From the NCBI RefSeq assembly GCF_000320365.1, contig NZ_ANIN01000002.1:372001-436000 (forward strand): a DNA stretch of 64,000 nt, in the 5' to 3' direction. A program made the position numbers and the translations under genes. Source of the stretch: Moraxella macacae 0408225 (GTDB taxonomy: Bacteria > Pseudomonadota > Gammaproteobacteria > Pseudomonadales > Moraxellaceae). The notes below the pieces were generated by a model. It did no database searches, was not told the origin of the DNA, and saw only the letters and a list, made by a program, of their open reading frames with translations. This document shows, piece by piece, positions 18,807-27,344 of the stretch (the stretch's first letter is position 1; every line of letters begins with the position of its first letter).

Positions 18807-19907
18807 ATGAGTACACAGCAAACCCAATGCCCAAATTGCCAACATACGTTTGGTATTACCGACGAACAACTGAATTTAAAAAGCGGTTATGCTCGGTGTG
18901 GCAATTGTAAAGTGATTTTTTCTGCGATCGATAATTTAACCAGCTTGGCTAAACAAGCTCAAACCAAACAAGCCATAACACCCGATACAAAGACAACCCA
19001 AAACCCTCCTAACCAAACAAAACCAGTAAAACGCACAAAAAAAGCCCCCGCAGACGGTGATTTGACTTTTGATGACAACACAGGCTTAGGTCAAGAAGCA
19101 GATCCTGATACCAACAACAACCAAAATTTGTTAGATGATCTTGACATTATTGATAATTTTGACAATTTACCAATCAATAAAATTGCAGTTGCAACAACCA
19201 TAAAAACCGAAGATGATGAAGATTGGCTCGCCCATTTATTAGAAGAAGAAAAACGCAGAGAAGAAGCCATTCAATATATGCCTGACAACGACAAATTAAC
19301 CAAAGTTGGACATGAAAATACCGTGGTAGAAATGCTTAACGAACTTGGTGTCGATGTGGCTTATGAACAAAGTTTAGAAAGCAATGAATACCATCAACGT
19401 TTAGACGAGCGTTTTAGTGCTCAAGTTGCATCGCAAAAAAATATAAAAAAACCAATTGGTATGACGCTTGTGTGGGCGGTTGGCAGTTTGTTATTAATTG
19501 GACTGCTTGTGGTGCAATATACTGTGTTTAACCTTGACAATCTGTTAAAAAACCCTGATAATGCCAAAAATTTACAACAAGTTTGTACGATTCTTAAATG
19601 CACTTTGCCCACAGCCAACGTAAGTTTATTGGCAGCCAATACCTTAAAACTAGAAAAAACCAAAAACAACAAACAAACAGATTTAATATTTACCTTAAAA
19701 AATGGTACAAACCAAAAAATGATTTATCCAAATCTTAAAATCAGCCTACGCAACGGTAATGACATCAAAGCCCAAACCATAGTTACCCCCAAGCAATATT
19801 TAGATGATGACGGTTATCTTATGCCTAAGCAAATCAGGACGGTAAAACTGCGCATTGATTATCCAAAATTTGGCGTGCAACAGGCTAATATTGAGCCGTT
19901 TTATTAA
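18807..19907 (+). CDS. Zinc-ribbon and DUF3426 domain protein
   Basis: A 366-aa membrane protein. An N-terminal MJ0042-type zinc ribbon has Cys at about residues 8, 11, 31 and 34 (CPNC...CGNC). A long acidic, Asn/Asp-rich linker (about 50-205) follows, then one transmembrane segment (VWAVGSLLLIGLLVVQYTVF, about 215-236) and a C-terminal DUF3426 domain, predicted periplasmic, with an immunoglobulin-like fold of the FxxG type (RTVKLRIDYPKFGVQQANIEPFY). Its role is unknown in the literature I know; the ribbon suggests a regulatory or sensing protein. It neighbours prmA as in many relatives. The region after its stop is a chain of 17-18-bp duplications (19890-19960). Confidence 0.88.
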   Translation: MSTQQTQCPNCQHTFGITDEQLNLKSGYARCGNCKVIFSAIDNLTSLAKQAQTKQAITPDTKTTQNPPNQTKPVKRTKKAPADGDLTFDDNTGLGQEADPDTNNNQNLLDDLDIIDNFDNLPINKIAVATTIKTEDDEDWLAHLLEEEKRREEAIQYMPDNDKLTKVGHENTVVEMLNELGVDVAYEQSLESNEYHQRLDERFSAQVASQKNIKKPIGMTLVWAVGSLLLIGLLVVQYTVFNLDNLLKNPDNAKNLQQVCTILKCTLPTANVSLLAANTLKLEKTKNNKQTDLIFTLKNGTNQKMIYPNLKISLRNGNDIKAQTIVTPKQYLDDDGYLMPKQIRTVKLRIDYPKFGVQQANIEPFY

Positions 19908-19966
19908 ATTGAGCCGTTTTACTATCAAGCTGTTTTACTTATTAAGCTGTTTTACTATTACTTGTT

Positions 19967-21340
19967 ATGCAAATTTTAAAAAAACCAAGCAAACGCCAAG
20001 ACTTACAACAACTTTTTTTATTAACATTACCAATTTTAATCACTCAAATTTGTCAATCAGGATTGGGTTTGATTGACACCATTATGGCAGGACGCGTGTC
20101 TGCGTTAGATTTGTCGGGCGTGGCAATTGGATCGGGTTTATGGTTGCCTGTCATGCTACTGGCAGTAGGGGTTTTATTGGCTACTACGCCCTTGATTGGT
20201 GAGGTGATCGGACAAAATCAGCGCGAAAAAATCCCTTTTATCACTCAACAATCTTTGTGGCTTGCGGTTTTGATTGGCTTTATTGGCATCGTGATTGTCA
20301 ATCAAATGCACCATTTGTTTGCTCTGATGGGCGTGCCAGATCATATCCAACCGATTGCCAAAGAATATCTGTTTGGCATTGGTTTTGGTTTTCCTGCGGT
20401 GGGTTTGTACACAACGTTACGCTGTTATACCGAAACCCTAAAACACCCAACAGTGGTCATGATAATTAGTGTCATTGGACTTGTGTTAAATATTCCAATT
20501 AATTATGCGTTTATTTATGGGATCGATTGGCTTGGTTTGCCTGCGTTTGGTGGGGCAGGCTGTGGCTATGCATCGGCGGTGTGTTTGTGGTTAAATTTAG
20601 TTATGCTAATTGGTTATTTAAGTTTTTCCAAACATAAAGATTTTAGCCAATATCGCTTTTTTAAACAGTTTAGCCTACCAAAAACCGTCCAACTTGCCAA
20701 ACAATTGGCAATTGGCATACCAATTGGGTGCTCTATCTTTTTTGAGGTGAGTGCTTTTAGTTTGGCATCACTGATTATCAGTCCGCTTGGTGAAATTGCC
20801 CTTGCCAGTCATCAAGTAACCTTAAGCATTTCTTCACAATTGTTTATGTTGCCATTTTCGGTTGCAATTGCATTAACCATTTTGGTATCAAGCCGTTATG
20901 GGGCAAAAGATTATGCAAGTTTAAAACAAATTAAACTTTTGGGCGTGATGGTAGCAACCAGCCTTGCACTAATAACCATGACTTTTACAGCGGTATTTCG
21001 CACCCAATTGCCAAAATTTTTTAGCGACAACCCACAGGTTATCGATAAAGCCAGTTTGTTGCTGTATTTTGCTTTGGCGTATCAGTTGTTTGACGCATGG
21101 CAAGTAAGTTTTGCAGGCATTTTGCGCGGACTACAAGACACAAGCGTGCCAATGTTTATCACCTTGTTTTGTTATTGGGGCGTGGCAATTCCGCTTGGAG
21201 CGTATTTGGTTCGTTTTACCGATATGGGTGCAAAAGGAGTTTGGATTGGTTTGGTAATGGCATTAGGATTGGCGTCGATATTGCTTGGCAGTCGTTTGTT
21301 ATGGCAACAAAAAACCCTAAAAACACGTTGGCTGCTTTAA
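19967..21340 (+). CDS. MATE family multidrug efflux transporter (NorM-like)
   Basis: An inner-membrane antiporter that exports cationic drugs, usually using Na+ or H+. It is 457 aa with about twelve hydrophobic segments. Family signatures are LPILITQICQSGLGLIDTIMAG at the N-terminus (shown in pieces: LPILITQ, GLIDTIMAG), the internal repeat around SHQVTLSISSQLFMLPFSVA, and AFAGILRGLQDTSVPM-like FAGILRGLQDT. ATG 19967 follows a run of duplicated spacer sequence without a strong ribosome site. It is independent of its neighbours by function. Three 16-bp echoes of AACCATATAAAAC begin at its stop codon (21339-21383). The substrate cannot be inferred. Confidence 0.92.
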   Translation: MQILKKPSKRQDLQQLFLLTLPILITQICQSGLGLIDTIMAGRVSALDLSGVAIGSGLWLPVMLLAVGVLLATTPLIGEVIGQNQREKIPFITQQSLWLAVLIGFIGIVIVNQMHHLFALMGVPDHIQPIAKEYLFGIGFGFPAVGLYTTLRCYTETLKHPTVVMIISVIGLVLNIPINYAFIYGIDWLGLPAFGGAGCGYASAVCLWLNLVMLIGYLSFSKHKDFSQYRFFKQFSLPKTVQLAKQLAIGIPIGCSIFFEVSAFSLASLIISPLGEIALASHQVTLSISSQLFMLPFSVAIALTILVSSRYGAKDYASLKQIKLLGVMVATSLALITMTFTAVFRTQLPKFFSDNPQVIDKASLLLYFALAYQLFDAWQVSFAGILRGLQDTSVPMFITLFCYWGVAIPLGAYLVRFTDMGAKGVWIGLVMALGLASILLGSRLLWQQKTLKTRWLL

Positions 21341-21437
21341 CCATATAAAACCCAAACCATATAAAACATCAACAATATAAAACATAAATTGTGCTATACT
21401 AAAACTAAATTTATCAATAAACTAAATTTATCAATAA
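21339..21437 (+). repeat. Two tandem-duplication blocks between the MATE and META genes
   Basis: AACCATATAAAAC-like units at 21339, 21355 and 21371 (16-bp period) start within the MATE stop codon. A perfect 17-bp pair ACTAAATTTATCAATAA follows at 21404-21420 and 21421-21437, directly upstream of the META gene ribosome site. Confidence 0.9.
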
Positions 21438-21454
21438 ATAAAAAGGGCAATTTT

Positions 21455-21961
21455 ATGAAACCAACTTCTATAAAACCAATTGTAACCACTTTATGCATGG
21501 CAACTGTTTTATCAATGACTGCTTGCCAATCGTTTAGCAAAACCACAACCACCACAAATCCTGCTTCTGCAGTAACTCTACCGTTAAGCGATGCCAAATT
21601 ACAACATTACACATGGCAATTAACCTCGGTAACTGACAAAATGGGTAACCCTAAGGCTGGCATATTGTTTGACAAAAAATTACCGCCACTACAAATCAGC
21701 TTTCACAAAGGCGGTCGGTTGGTATTTGGCAATACTTGTAACAACCTTTCTACCAGTTACATACTCACCAATGACAATGTCATTATCGGCGAGATTATGA
21801 GCACGCGCATGTTGTGCGAACCTGAAAGAATGCAGTTTGATGACTTAGCACCAAGCGTACTACAAGGACAATTTAAACTTACTCAAGGGGCAGATGGCGA
21901 GCCTGTGCTTACGGTAACTGGTGATAAACTAATCAGTGTGTTTACCCCTTATGTAAAATAG
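21455..21961 (+). CDS. META-domain lipoprotein (HslJ-like)
   Basis: A 168-aa lipoprotein. The signal peptide ends in LSMTAC, a lipobox with Cys at about 24. The rest is one META domain: YTWQLTSVTDKMG, a central FGNTCNN, STRMLCEPE and a C-terminal LTVTGDKLI strand. The two Cys of NTCNN and RMLC are conserved in the HslJ/META family. Family members are linked to heat-shock or antibiotic tolerance in E. coli (HslJ), but the biochemical role is unknown. ATG 21455 is chosen for the AAAAGGG ribosome site. A 16-bp duplication (21951-21982) includes its last three codons and the TAG stop, so the stop is repeated downstream. Confidence 0.88.
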   Translation: MKPTSIKPIVTTLCMATVLSMTACQSFSKTTTTTNPASAVTLPLSDAKLQHYTWQLTSVTDKMGNPKAGILFDKKLPPLQISFHKGGRLVFGNTCNNLSTSYILTNDNVIIGEIMSTRMLCEPERMQFDDLAPSVLQGQFKLTQGADGEPVLTVTGDKLISVFTPYVK

Positions 21962-21982
21962 CCAGTATGTAAAATAGCCAAG
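21951..21982 (+). repeat. Stop-codon-spanning 16-bp tandem duplication
   Basis: The unit ATGTAAAATAGCCA(G/A) starts in the last codons of the META lipoprotein gene, contains its TAG stop, and is repeated once immediately after. This is a clear example of the 3'-end echo pattern described in the findings. Confidence 0.93.
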
Positions 21983-22158
21983 GCTTTAAAACGCTAAGAC
22001 TTGAAAACGAGCAATTTAAAACAGTTAATGCAAATTTGCTGGATTTTTTGTATAATTGTGTTTTTTGTATAATGATTTTTGTATAACTTTGGTTTTGCAC
22101 AATTGTGCTTGTGCATCACCATTTGTCATTTTTGCATCGTTTTATTTGGAATTTTCTC

Positions 22159-22713
22159 ATGTACCCTTTTATCCGCCTAGCCACCAACATTGTCAAAAGC
22201 AGCCTTGATTACAAAAAAGGCAACACCCTTGGTATTCATGACACAAGCGAAATTAAACTTATTGCCAATATTAACGATATGGATAATTTTTTAGAGATGA
22301 ACAATGGGCGGATTTTGACGTTGTTTGATTTGGGACGCAATGATTTTGCCATTCGCACAGGGCTTGGTAAAAGTTTAATCAAGCGGCGGTGGGGTTTTGT
22401 GGTGGCAGGCAGTACCATTCAATACCGAAAACGTGTTCGGTTGTTTGACAAAATCAGCATTAAAACTCACCTAAAAGCCGTAGACGATCGTTGGTTTTAC
22501 ATGGAACAGACCATGTGGGCAAATGGCAAACCTTGCTCGCATGCCCTTTTGCGTACTGGCGTTACCGATTTAAAATCAGGCAAAGTGATTGACACCAAAA
22601 CCGTGCTTGACACCCTAGGCTATCACGATGTTAAGCTACCGCCAGATGCATGGGTGCAGGCGTGGGCAGATGCAGATAAATTGCGTCCTTTTCCGCGTTT
22701 AGATGCAATTTGA
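22159..22713 (+). CDS. Thioesterase-fold (hotdog) family protein
   Basis: A 184-aa protein of the 4HBT/THEM6-like acyl-CoA thioesterase family. Diagnostic are ISDTSEIKL-type entry ([16 protein letters not shown]), then the hotdog helix with [17 protein letters not shown], where NNG/DLGR surrounds the catalytic region, [17 protein letters not shown] and [11 protein letters not shown]. It probably hydrolyses or binds acyl-CoA in the cytosol; the substrate is unknown. ATG 22159 has GGAA eight bases upstream and is preferred to GTG 22105. queA starts 54 bp later and may share its transcript. Confidence 0.85.
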   Translation: MYPFIRLATNIVKSSLDYKKGNTLGIHDTSEIKLIANINDMDNFLEMNNGRILTLFDLGRNDFAIRTGLGKSLIKRRWGFVVAGSTIQYRKRVRLFDKISIKTHLKAVDDRWFYMEQTMWANGKPCSHALLRTGVTDLKSGKVIDTKTVLDTLGYHDVKLPPDAWVQAWADADKLRPFPRLDAI

Positions 22714-22766
22714 TTTTTACAATGCAATGCTTTTCAACAAAACAGTCAACCACAGTCAACCACATT

Positions 22767-23852
22767 ATGAAACTTTCTGATTTTGATTACGATTTACCAA
22801 ACGCCTTAATTGCGCGCTATCCACTTGCTGAACGTTGTGCTTCAAAACTGCTGTATGTAAATAGCCATGGTGATTTGCAAGATTTGGCATTTATCGATTT
22901 GCCAAATTTACTAAACCCTGGGGATTTAATCGTGTTTAATGACACCAAAGTCATGAAAGCACGCCTATTTGGACAAAAAGACACAGGCGGAGCGGTTGAG
23001 ATTTTGGTGGAGCGGATTTTACCAAACGATAAAAATCACACCAACACTGCCTTATGTCATGTTAGATCGAGCAAAAGCCCAAAAATTAACCAAACACTGT
23101 ATTTTGCCAACCAACAAGTAACTGCCACCATGCAAGGTCGATCGGATAATTTGTTTGTTTTGGTATTTAATCAGCCAATTTTGCCAGTGCTGGAGCAATT
23201 TGGCACACTACCCATTCCGCCCTATTTTGAACGCCCTGCCGATGACAATGACACAGATCGCTATCAGACTGTTTTTCACGATCCCAATAAATTAGCCAGT
23301 GTCGCCGCCCCTACCGCAAGTTTGCATTTTGATGCCAAAATTTTAACAAAATTAACAGCTAACGGCGTAAACACTGCGTTTGTTACGCTTCACGTTGGAG
23401 CGGGTACTTTTGCTCCTGTCAAAACCTTGGATATTTTACAGCACAAAATGCACAGCGAGTATGCAGAAATTTCCCAAACCACAGCAGATCTGATCAACCA
23501 AACCAAACGCCAAGGCGGAAAAATCATCGCCGTTGGCACAACCGTAACGCGCGTCTTAGAAACCGCCTTTCAAAAAACCGCAAGTTTTGCCAATCCCAAT
23601 CTATCCGCTTGGACGGGTGATACGGATATTTTTATTTATCCATCTTACAAATTTGGCGTCATTGATCGCTTAATTACCAATTTTCATTTACCAAAATCCA
23701 CTTTACTCATGCTTGTGTCAGCGTTTAATGGTACAAAAAATATCAAAAATGCATACCTTCATGCAACCAAAAACAATTACCGTTTTTTTAGTTACGGCGA
23801 TGCAATGATTTTGGATAAACAGGCAATTTATGATGAAACCTTAAACACTTAA
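22767..23852 (+). CDS. queA: S-adenosylmethionine:tRNA ribosyltransferase-isomerase QueA
   Basis: QueA transfers and isomerises the ribose of SAM onto preQ1-modified tRNA, giving epoxyqueuosine. At 361 aa it is standard size. It starts [11 protein letters not shown] and has [68 protein letters not shown] and [15 protein letters not shown], then [11 protein letters not shown] and [16 protein letters not shown], so all family blocks are present. ATG 22767 is used, as homologues begin exactly there. No tgt or queG is adjacent. A GC-rich small ORF follows after 41 bp. Confidence 0.96.
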   Translation: MKLSDFDYDLPNALIARYPLAERCASKLLYVNSHGDLQDLAFIDLPNLLNPGDLIVFNDTKVMKARLFGQKDTGGAVEILVERILPNDKNHTNTALCHVRSSKSPKINQTLYFANQQVTATMQGRSDNLFVLVFNQPILPVLEQFGTLPIPPYFERPADDNDTDRYQTVFHDPNKLASVAAPTASLHFDAKILTKLTANGVNTAFVTLHVGAGTFAPVKTLDILQHKMHSEYAEISQTTADLINQTKRQGGKIIAVGTTVTRVLETAFQKTASFANPNLSAWTGDTDIFIYPSYKFGVIDRLITNFHLPKSTLLMLVSAFNGTKNIKNAYLHATKNNYRFFSYGDAMILDKQAIYDETLNT

Positions 23853-23893
23853 TGCCAATTTACTCAACCATTACCCACAAGGAAAAACAGATC

Positions 23894-24100
23894 ATGAATG
23901 CTTCAAACAATCCACAGGATCAGAAGAATAAGCAGAAGCAATCTTGGATTCAAGATTGGATCGACGCCGCAATAACAAACAGCAATCGCATGGCGACGGA
24001 CGAGAACTATCGCCAGGAAGTCTCAAAACGAGCCACGCCGAGCAAAGAGGAAGTGCAAGCAACATTGGCGAGAAACCTGAAGACGACAAGCCTTGGATAA
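23894..24100 (+). CDS. Small hypothetical ORF of atypical composition
   Basis: A 68-codon ORF between queA and dgkA with AAGGA about ten bases before its ATG. The product is hydrophilic (NASNNPQDQKNKQKQ, then SWIQDWIDAAITNSN, ending LARNLKTTSLG) and matches nothing I know. Its base composition is about half GC, and it uses AAG, CAG, GAG, CTG, AGA and ACG, which neighbours avoid in favour of AAA, CAA, GAA and TTA. The dgkA frame is also open through this stretch, back to a TTG at 23944. So either the small ORF or an N-terminally extended DgkA could be translated. The good ribosome site favours the small ORF; transfer or a young gene is possible. Confidence 0.5.
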   Translation: MNASNNPQDQKNKQKQSWIQDWIDAAITNSNRMATDENYRQEVSKRATPSKEEVQATLARNLKTTSLG

Positions 24101-24105
24101 ACACC

Positions 24106-24522
24106 ATGAACCACCCAAACGAAAAGCAACCATTTCACCAACATTTGTCAGGTTACGCCCAACAAGCCAAAGGCACAACAGGGCTTTCTCGCATTATCAA
24201 AGCGGCCGGTTATTCGCGTGATGGTTTTTTAGCCGCGTATCGACATGAAGCTGCGTTTCGTCAAGTATTTTGGCTAAACTTAATCTTAATTGTCTTGTTA
24301 TTTTTTATGCCTTTTTCGTTGCTTGTCAAAATGGTTTTGTTGTTTGCAAGTATTTTTTCTTTGGTGGTAGAACTGTTTAATACAGGGCTTGAGGCCGCGA
24401 TTGACCATACTTCTACCAAACAGCACCCACTTGCCAAAATTGGTAAAGATGTTGGATCGGCTGCACAGTTTTTAGCCTTGTGCTTGTTGAGTGTTTTATG
24501 GTTGATGGCGTTGTTTGGTTAG
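24106..24522 (+). CDS. dgkA: Diacylglycerol kinase (DgkA)
   Basis: A small integral inner-membrane kinase that phosphorylates diacylglycerol left over from membrane-derived oligosaccharide synthesis back to phosphatidate. ATG 24106 gives 138 aa, with a short hydrophilic leader before the core. Family motifs are GLSRIIKAAGYSRDGFLAAYRHEAAFRQ, with the conserved Glu of the surface helix, three membrane segments, and the signature VELFNTGLEAAIDHTS followed by KDVGSAAQFLAL, containing the active-site Glu and Asn. It lies six bases after the small GC-rich ORF and converges on the TerD-domain gene. It is undoubtedly DgkA; only the start is debatable. Confidence 0.93.
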   Translation: MNHPNEKQPFHQHLSGYAQQAKGTTGLSRIIKAAGYSRDGFLAAYRHEAAFRQVFWLNLILIVLLFFMPFSLLVKMVLLFASIFSLVVELFNTGLEAAIDHTSTKQHPLAKIGKDVGSAAQFLALCLLSVLWLMALFG

Positions 24523-24557
24523 TTTTTCTTAATAAACCAATAAATATCTTTAATAAA

Positions 24558-25487
24558 CTAATGAGAATCACGAACCAATTGTTCGCTAATTTCTTGTTCA
24601 AAATCCGCTTGTCGGTAAGATTTTAAACCTTGCACTTGTTCAATCAAGCGCCAACTATCGGCAGAACGGCTAATTGTCGCAAGCCAAATTGCAGGTATGG
24701 GTTCTTTTATTTTTGGTAAATTGAGTTTTAAGATAACATTGCCCTCGTCATCGCTTAGCGTGCATTCACCTTGTTGAACTTGGTTTAACGCATGCCCTGT
24801 ATAGGACGAAAGCACCAACACAACTTGATAAATATGAGGCGGAATACGAAATAAAAACAGTCCAAGGTTTTCCTGTTTTTCTTCAGTCAACACAGGCTTA
24901 TCATCATTGCCTATCAATTCATCGCCCTGATAACGCACGGATTCCGCTTGATCGCGCACATTTTTAAACCACACGCGCTCTATCACCTCGCCATAACGAT
25001 TGCACAACAAACAAGCCAAATCCAAATCCATTGACTGCTTGCGTTTTTTTAGCTGATTGATCAATCCTGATTTTAACACTTTGGTTTTCTGCCAATGCAC
25101 ACCAAATCGCCACTGCTTTAAACTTACCTCTAAACTTTCTACCGCTATGCCCGCTTGAGATAAATCCTCATTATCGTCAATTGCCAAAGTAGCGGTATGA
25201 TCGATCAATTGACCGCTTTCACTTAAAATTTGATCATCGGTATAATGTTCGGTTGTAGAATCTGTGATTATGGGATCTGTGGTTGCAAGTGATGGATTTT
25301 GTTGACTGTTGTCAAAATTTGTTACAAAATCTTGGGCGTGTTCAGATTCAAACTGGGTGTTTAACACAGTGGTTTTTATCGTTGGGTGTTCTTTTTCCTC
25401 AATTTGTTGCAAAACTGCCATAATTTGTTGCGTATCTTGTTGTGCATCTTGGCGTTTTTCAATTTTTGATGTTTTATTGGTTGGCAT
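24558..25487 (-). CDS. TerD-domain protein
   Basis: A 309-aa cytosolic protein. The C-terminal 190 residues are a TerD (tellurium-resistance/stress) domain: SMDLDLACLLCNRYGEV, VWFKNVRDQAESVRYQGDEL, the LFLFRIPPHIYQVVLVLSSY strand and CTLSDDEGN with acidic Ca2+-site residues. The first 110 residues are an acidic, Gln/Thr-rich, probably disordered extension with repeats (AQQDTQQ). TerD proteins bind Ca2+ and are tied to membrane-stress and toxic-anion resistance. Here it is a lone copy without other ter genes, so the function is uncertain. The start has no strong ribosome site (AACGATT upstream). It is convergent with dgkA. Confidence 0.85.
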   Translation of the reverse strand: MPTNKTSKIEKRQDAQQDTQQIMAVLQQIEEKEHPTIKTTVLNTQFESEHAQDFVTNFDNSQQNPSLATTDPIITDSTTEHYTDDQILSESGQLIDHTATLAIDDNEDLSQAGIAVESLEVSLKQWRFGVHWQKTKVLKSGLINQLKKRKQSMDLDLACLLCNRYGEVIERVWFKNVRDQAESVRYQGDELIGNDDKPVLTEEKQENLGLFLFRIPPHIYQVVLVLSSYTGHALNQVQQGECTLSDDEGNVILKLNLPKIKEPIPAIWLATISRSADSWRLIEQVQGLKSYRQADFEQEISEQLVRDSH

Positions 25488-25808
25488 AATCGTTCCAATT
25501 TTTATTAAATTTTATGTAAATTAATTTTTTAAAGTTGCTAATTTTTAATTACCGCTATAAATTGGCATTATTTTTCAATAAAAATATGATTTTTAAAGAT
25601 TTTTTTTGGTTATTTTAACATGATTTTTTATAAAAAATTTGACAAAAAATGCTAAATTATGTTACTTTAGATAAGAAATTGTTGGCAATCTAAAATACTT
25701 GTTATTTCAAACACTTGTTAACAATTTTAAGGCGTATCTCTGTTTTTTTTATTTAGATTTTGTACTCAGAAATACGCCTTAATACTCTTATCTTATTAAA
25801 GGTTTCTT
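25488..25808 (+). promoter_or_regulatory. Leader and promoter region of the solute-binding lipoprotein gene
   Basis: A 321-bp spacer between divergent genes. On the plus strand, TTGACA (25639-25644) lies 18 bp from TACTTT (25663-25668), a plausible sigma-70 promoter. The resulting leader of about 130 nt contains a long hairpin: AAGGCGTATCTCTG (25729-25742) pairs with CAGAAATACGCCTT (25767-25780) over 14 positions with one G-U, around a 24-nt T-rich loop, ending 28 bp before the start codon. It does not match a riboswitch I recognise. Confidence 0.5.
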
Positions 25809-26705
25809 ATGACATTTAAACACATTTATCAAAAATTGGCTCAAAAATTAGCTTTAGGGCTTGGCGTCATGACATTGGGTGCAAGTTTGGTCGGCATGGT
25901 AGGCTGCGATCAATCCACTACCAATGGGGGGGGTATGAAGGCTAACGAATCCCTCACACCAAACGACACAAAAACAACCACCGCAGAATCAAACACCACC
26001 AATCATGCCAAAATATTAAAAATTGCCATTAATACCAGTATGCCCCCATTTGTGTATCTCAACGACGTAGGCACGCCGATTGGCATTGATATCGATGTTA
26101 TCAAAAGCATTGGCGAAAAACAAGGCTTTGGCGTAGAATTTTTCCCCATGCCATGGAAAAACCTATTTCCAAGCGTAGAAGCAGGCGAAACGGATTTGGC
26201 AATTTCAGGCATTTCGTTTAACGCAGATCGTAACCAAAAATACGGTTTAACCAAATCATACTTATATGTACCATCGGCAATTGTTTACAAAACCGATAAC
26301 CCAAAATTTAAAGGCAAATCCGTAGCAAAACTTGAAGATTTAAAAGGTACAAAAGTCGGTGCGATGGAAGTTGCCAAACAAATGATCCAAATGGAAACCG
26401 TCGGCGGAAAAGAAAACAGCACCTACACCGACACGTCATTTTTGGCATTTAAAAAAGTACTAAACAATGAAATTGATGCAACCTTTGAAGACCGTCAATT
26501 GCTTGAATATTATGCCAAATCTTATCCAAAACATAAGCTAAAAATTGTCAGCTATGAAACCAAAGAAAACCCAGAATCACAACAAGTTATCATGACCAAA
26601 AAATCCAATCAGGAACTGTTAGACAAACTCAATCAAGGCATCGACGAATTGGTAAAATCAGGTGAATTAAAACGCATCGAAGAAAAATGGTTGAATGCAC
26701 AATAA
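25809..26705 (+). CDS. ABC transporter solute-binding lipoprotein (family 3, amino-acid type)
   Basis: A 298-aa SBP_bac_3 lipoprotein that would capture a polar amino acid or similar solute in the periplasm. The signal peptide ends LVGMVGC (lipobox Cys about 33), a low-complexity linker follows, then KILKIAINTSMPPFVYLNDVGTPIGIDIDVI, typical family opening (here in pieces: INTSMPPFVYLND, GIDIDVI), with DLAISGISFNADR, GTKVGAMEV and LLDKLNQGIDEL. No permease or ATPase gene is nearby, so it is an orphan component here. A run of eight G (25926-25933) lies five codons after the Cys; loss or gain of one G would stop translation within five codons. A strong terminator follows at 26748. Confidence 0.92.
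   Translation: MTFKHIYQKLAQKLALGLGVMTLGASLVGMVGCDQSTTNGGGMKANESLTPNDTKTTTAESNTTNHAKILKIAINTSMPPFVYLNDVGTPIGIDIDVIKSIGEKQGFGVEFFPMPWKNLFPSVEAGETDLAISGISFNADRNQKYGLTKSYLYVPSAIVYKTDNPKFKGKSVAKLEDLKGTKVGAMEVAKQMIQMETVGGKENSTYTDTSFLAFKKVLNNEIDATFEDRQLLEYYAKSYPKHKLKIVSYETKENPESQQVIMTKKSNQELLDKLNQGIDELVKSGELKRIEEKWLNAQ
25926..25933 (+). repeat. G8 homopolymer in coding sequence
   Basis: Eight consecutive G encode Gly-Gly-Gly (the last codon is GGT) in the linker after the lipobox. G7 would read GTA TGA and G9 would read TAT GAA GGC TAA, so either change truncates the lipoprotein near residue 43. It is the only G/C homopolymer of this length I noticed in the window. Confidence 0.95.
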
Positions 26706-26747
26706 CAAAATGTACATATTAACAAAATATTAACAAAATTATCTAGC

Positions 26748-26781
26748 ATGGGTGAAATGATGAGATTTCACCCATTTTTTT
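26748..26781 (+). terminator. Strong terminator after the solute-binding lipoprotein gene
   Basis: A perfect 11-bp stem ATGGGTGAAAT / ATTTCACCCAT encloses the loop GATGAG and is followed by seven T. Its right arm contains the TGA stop of ubiJ on the opposite strand (26768-26770), so terminator and ubiJ 3' end are shared. Confidence 0.9.
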
Positions 26782-27289
26782 GGGTTTGCTTTGCCAAAAA
26801 ATCAGTCAAATTAGCCAGTTGGCTTGCCAATGGTAATCCGATGAGTGGCTGTAGTTTTGCGATGATATCAGGCTCAAAATTTGCCAACAGTTGTTCAACT
26901 TCTGCTAAAAATTGAGTTTCGGCTTCTTCGTTTGGATCAAATTCATCAGGGTAGATTTTGGGATATTTGCTTAGGCTATTTTGACGAATTTGGGTGAACA
27001 AATCCGCCAAATTTTTCGCAAAAATTGTCGCATTGGGCAAATTGGGCAAATGATGAGCCAAACCTTCAGCTTTGGACTCAAAAATTGCACTTTTTTGTAA
27101 CACCGGTTCAAAACGAATACGCTTTTCATTAAACAAGACGTCAATTTTTAGCCGCGGTTCACCAATCACGATACGCAAGGTTTTGCCTGTTAATACTTGC
27201 AAATTTAACTGCGTAATTGGATCGCTTGCAATGGCGACATTGATAATTTTTTCAATCACAACAAGAGATAACACAGCCAACATAGTCAT
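26768..27289 (-). CDS. ubiJ: Ubiquinone biosynthesis accessory factor UbiJ (SCP2 domain)
   Basis: A 173-aa SCP2-like lipid-binding protein thought to hold the prenylated intermediates in the soluble Ubi complex. Visible: a hydrophobic opening (MLAVLSLVVIEKIINVAI), LTGKTLRIVIGEP, the beta-rich SCP2 core with FNEKRIRFEP, GLAHHLPNLP, and a C-terminal helical tail with EFDPNEEAETQFLAEVEQLLANFEPDI. It lies directly downstream of ubiE, the conserved order in Proteobacteria, which is the main support because SCP2 similarity is weak. ATG 27289 has AAAAAGG close upstream; a second ATG two codons on is also possible. Confidence 0.82.
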   Translation of the reverse strand: MTMLAVLSLVVIEKIINVAIASDPITQLNLQVLTGKTLRIVIGEPRLKIDVLFNEKRIRFEPVLQKSAIFESKAEGLAHHLPNLPNATIFAKNLADLFTQIRQNSLSKYPKIYPDEFDPNEEAETQFLAEVEQLLANFEPDIIAKLQPLIGLPLASQLANLTDFLAKQTQKNG

Positions 27290-27344
27290 TTTGCCTTTTT
27301 GTAAGCACAGATTCTAGCACATTACGCACAAAGGTTTAAAAAAC

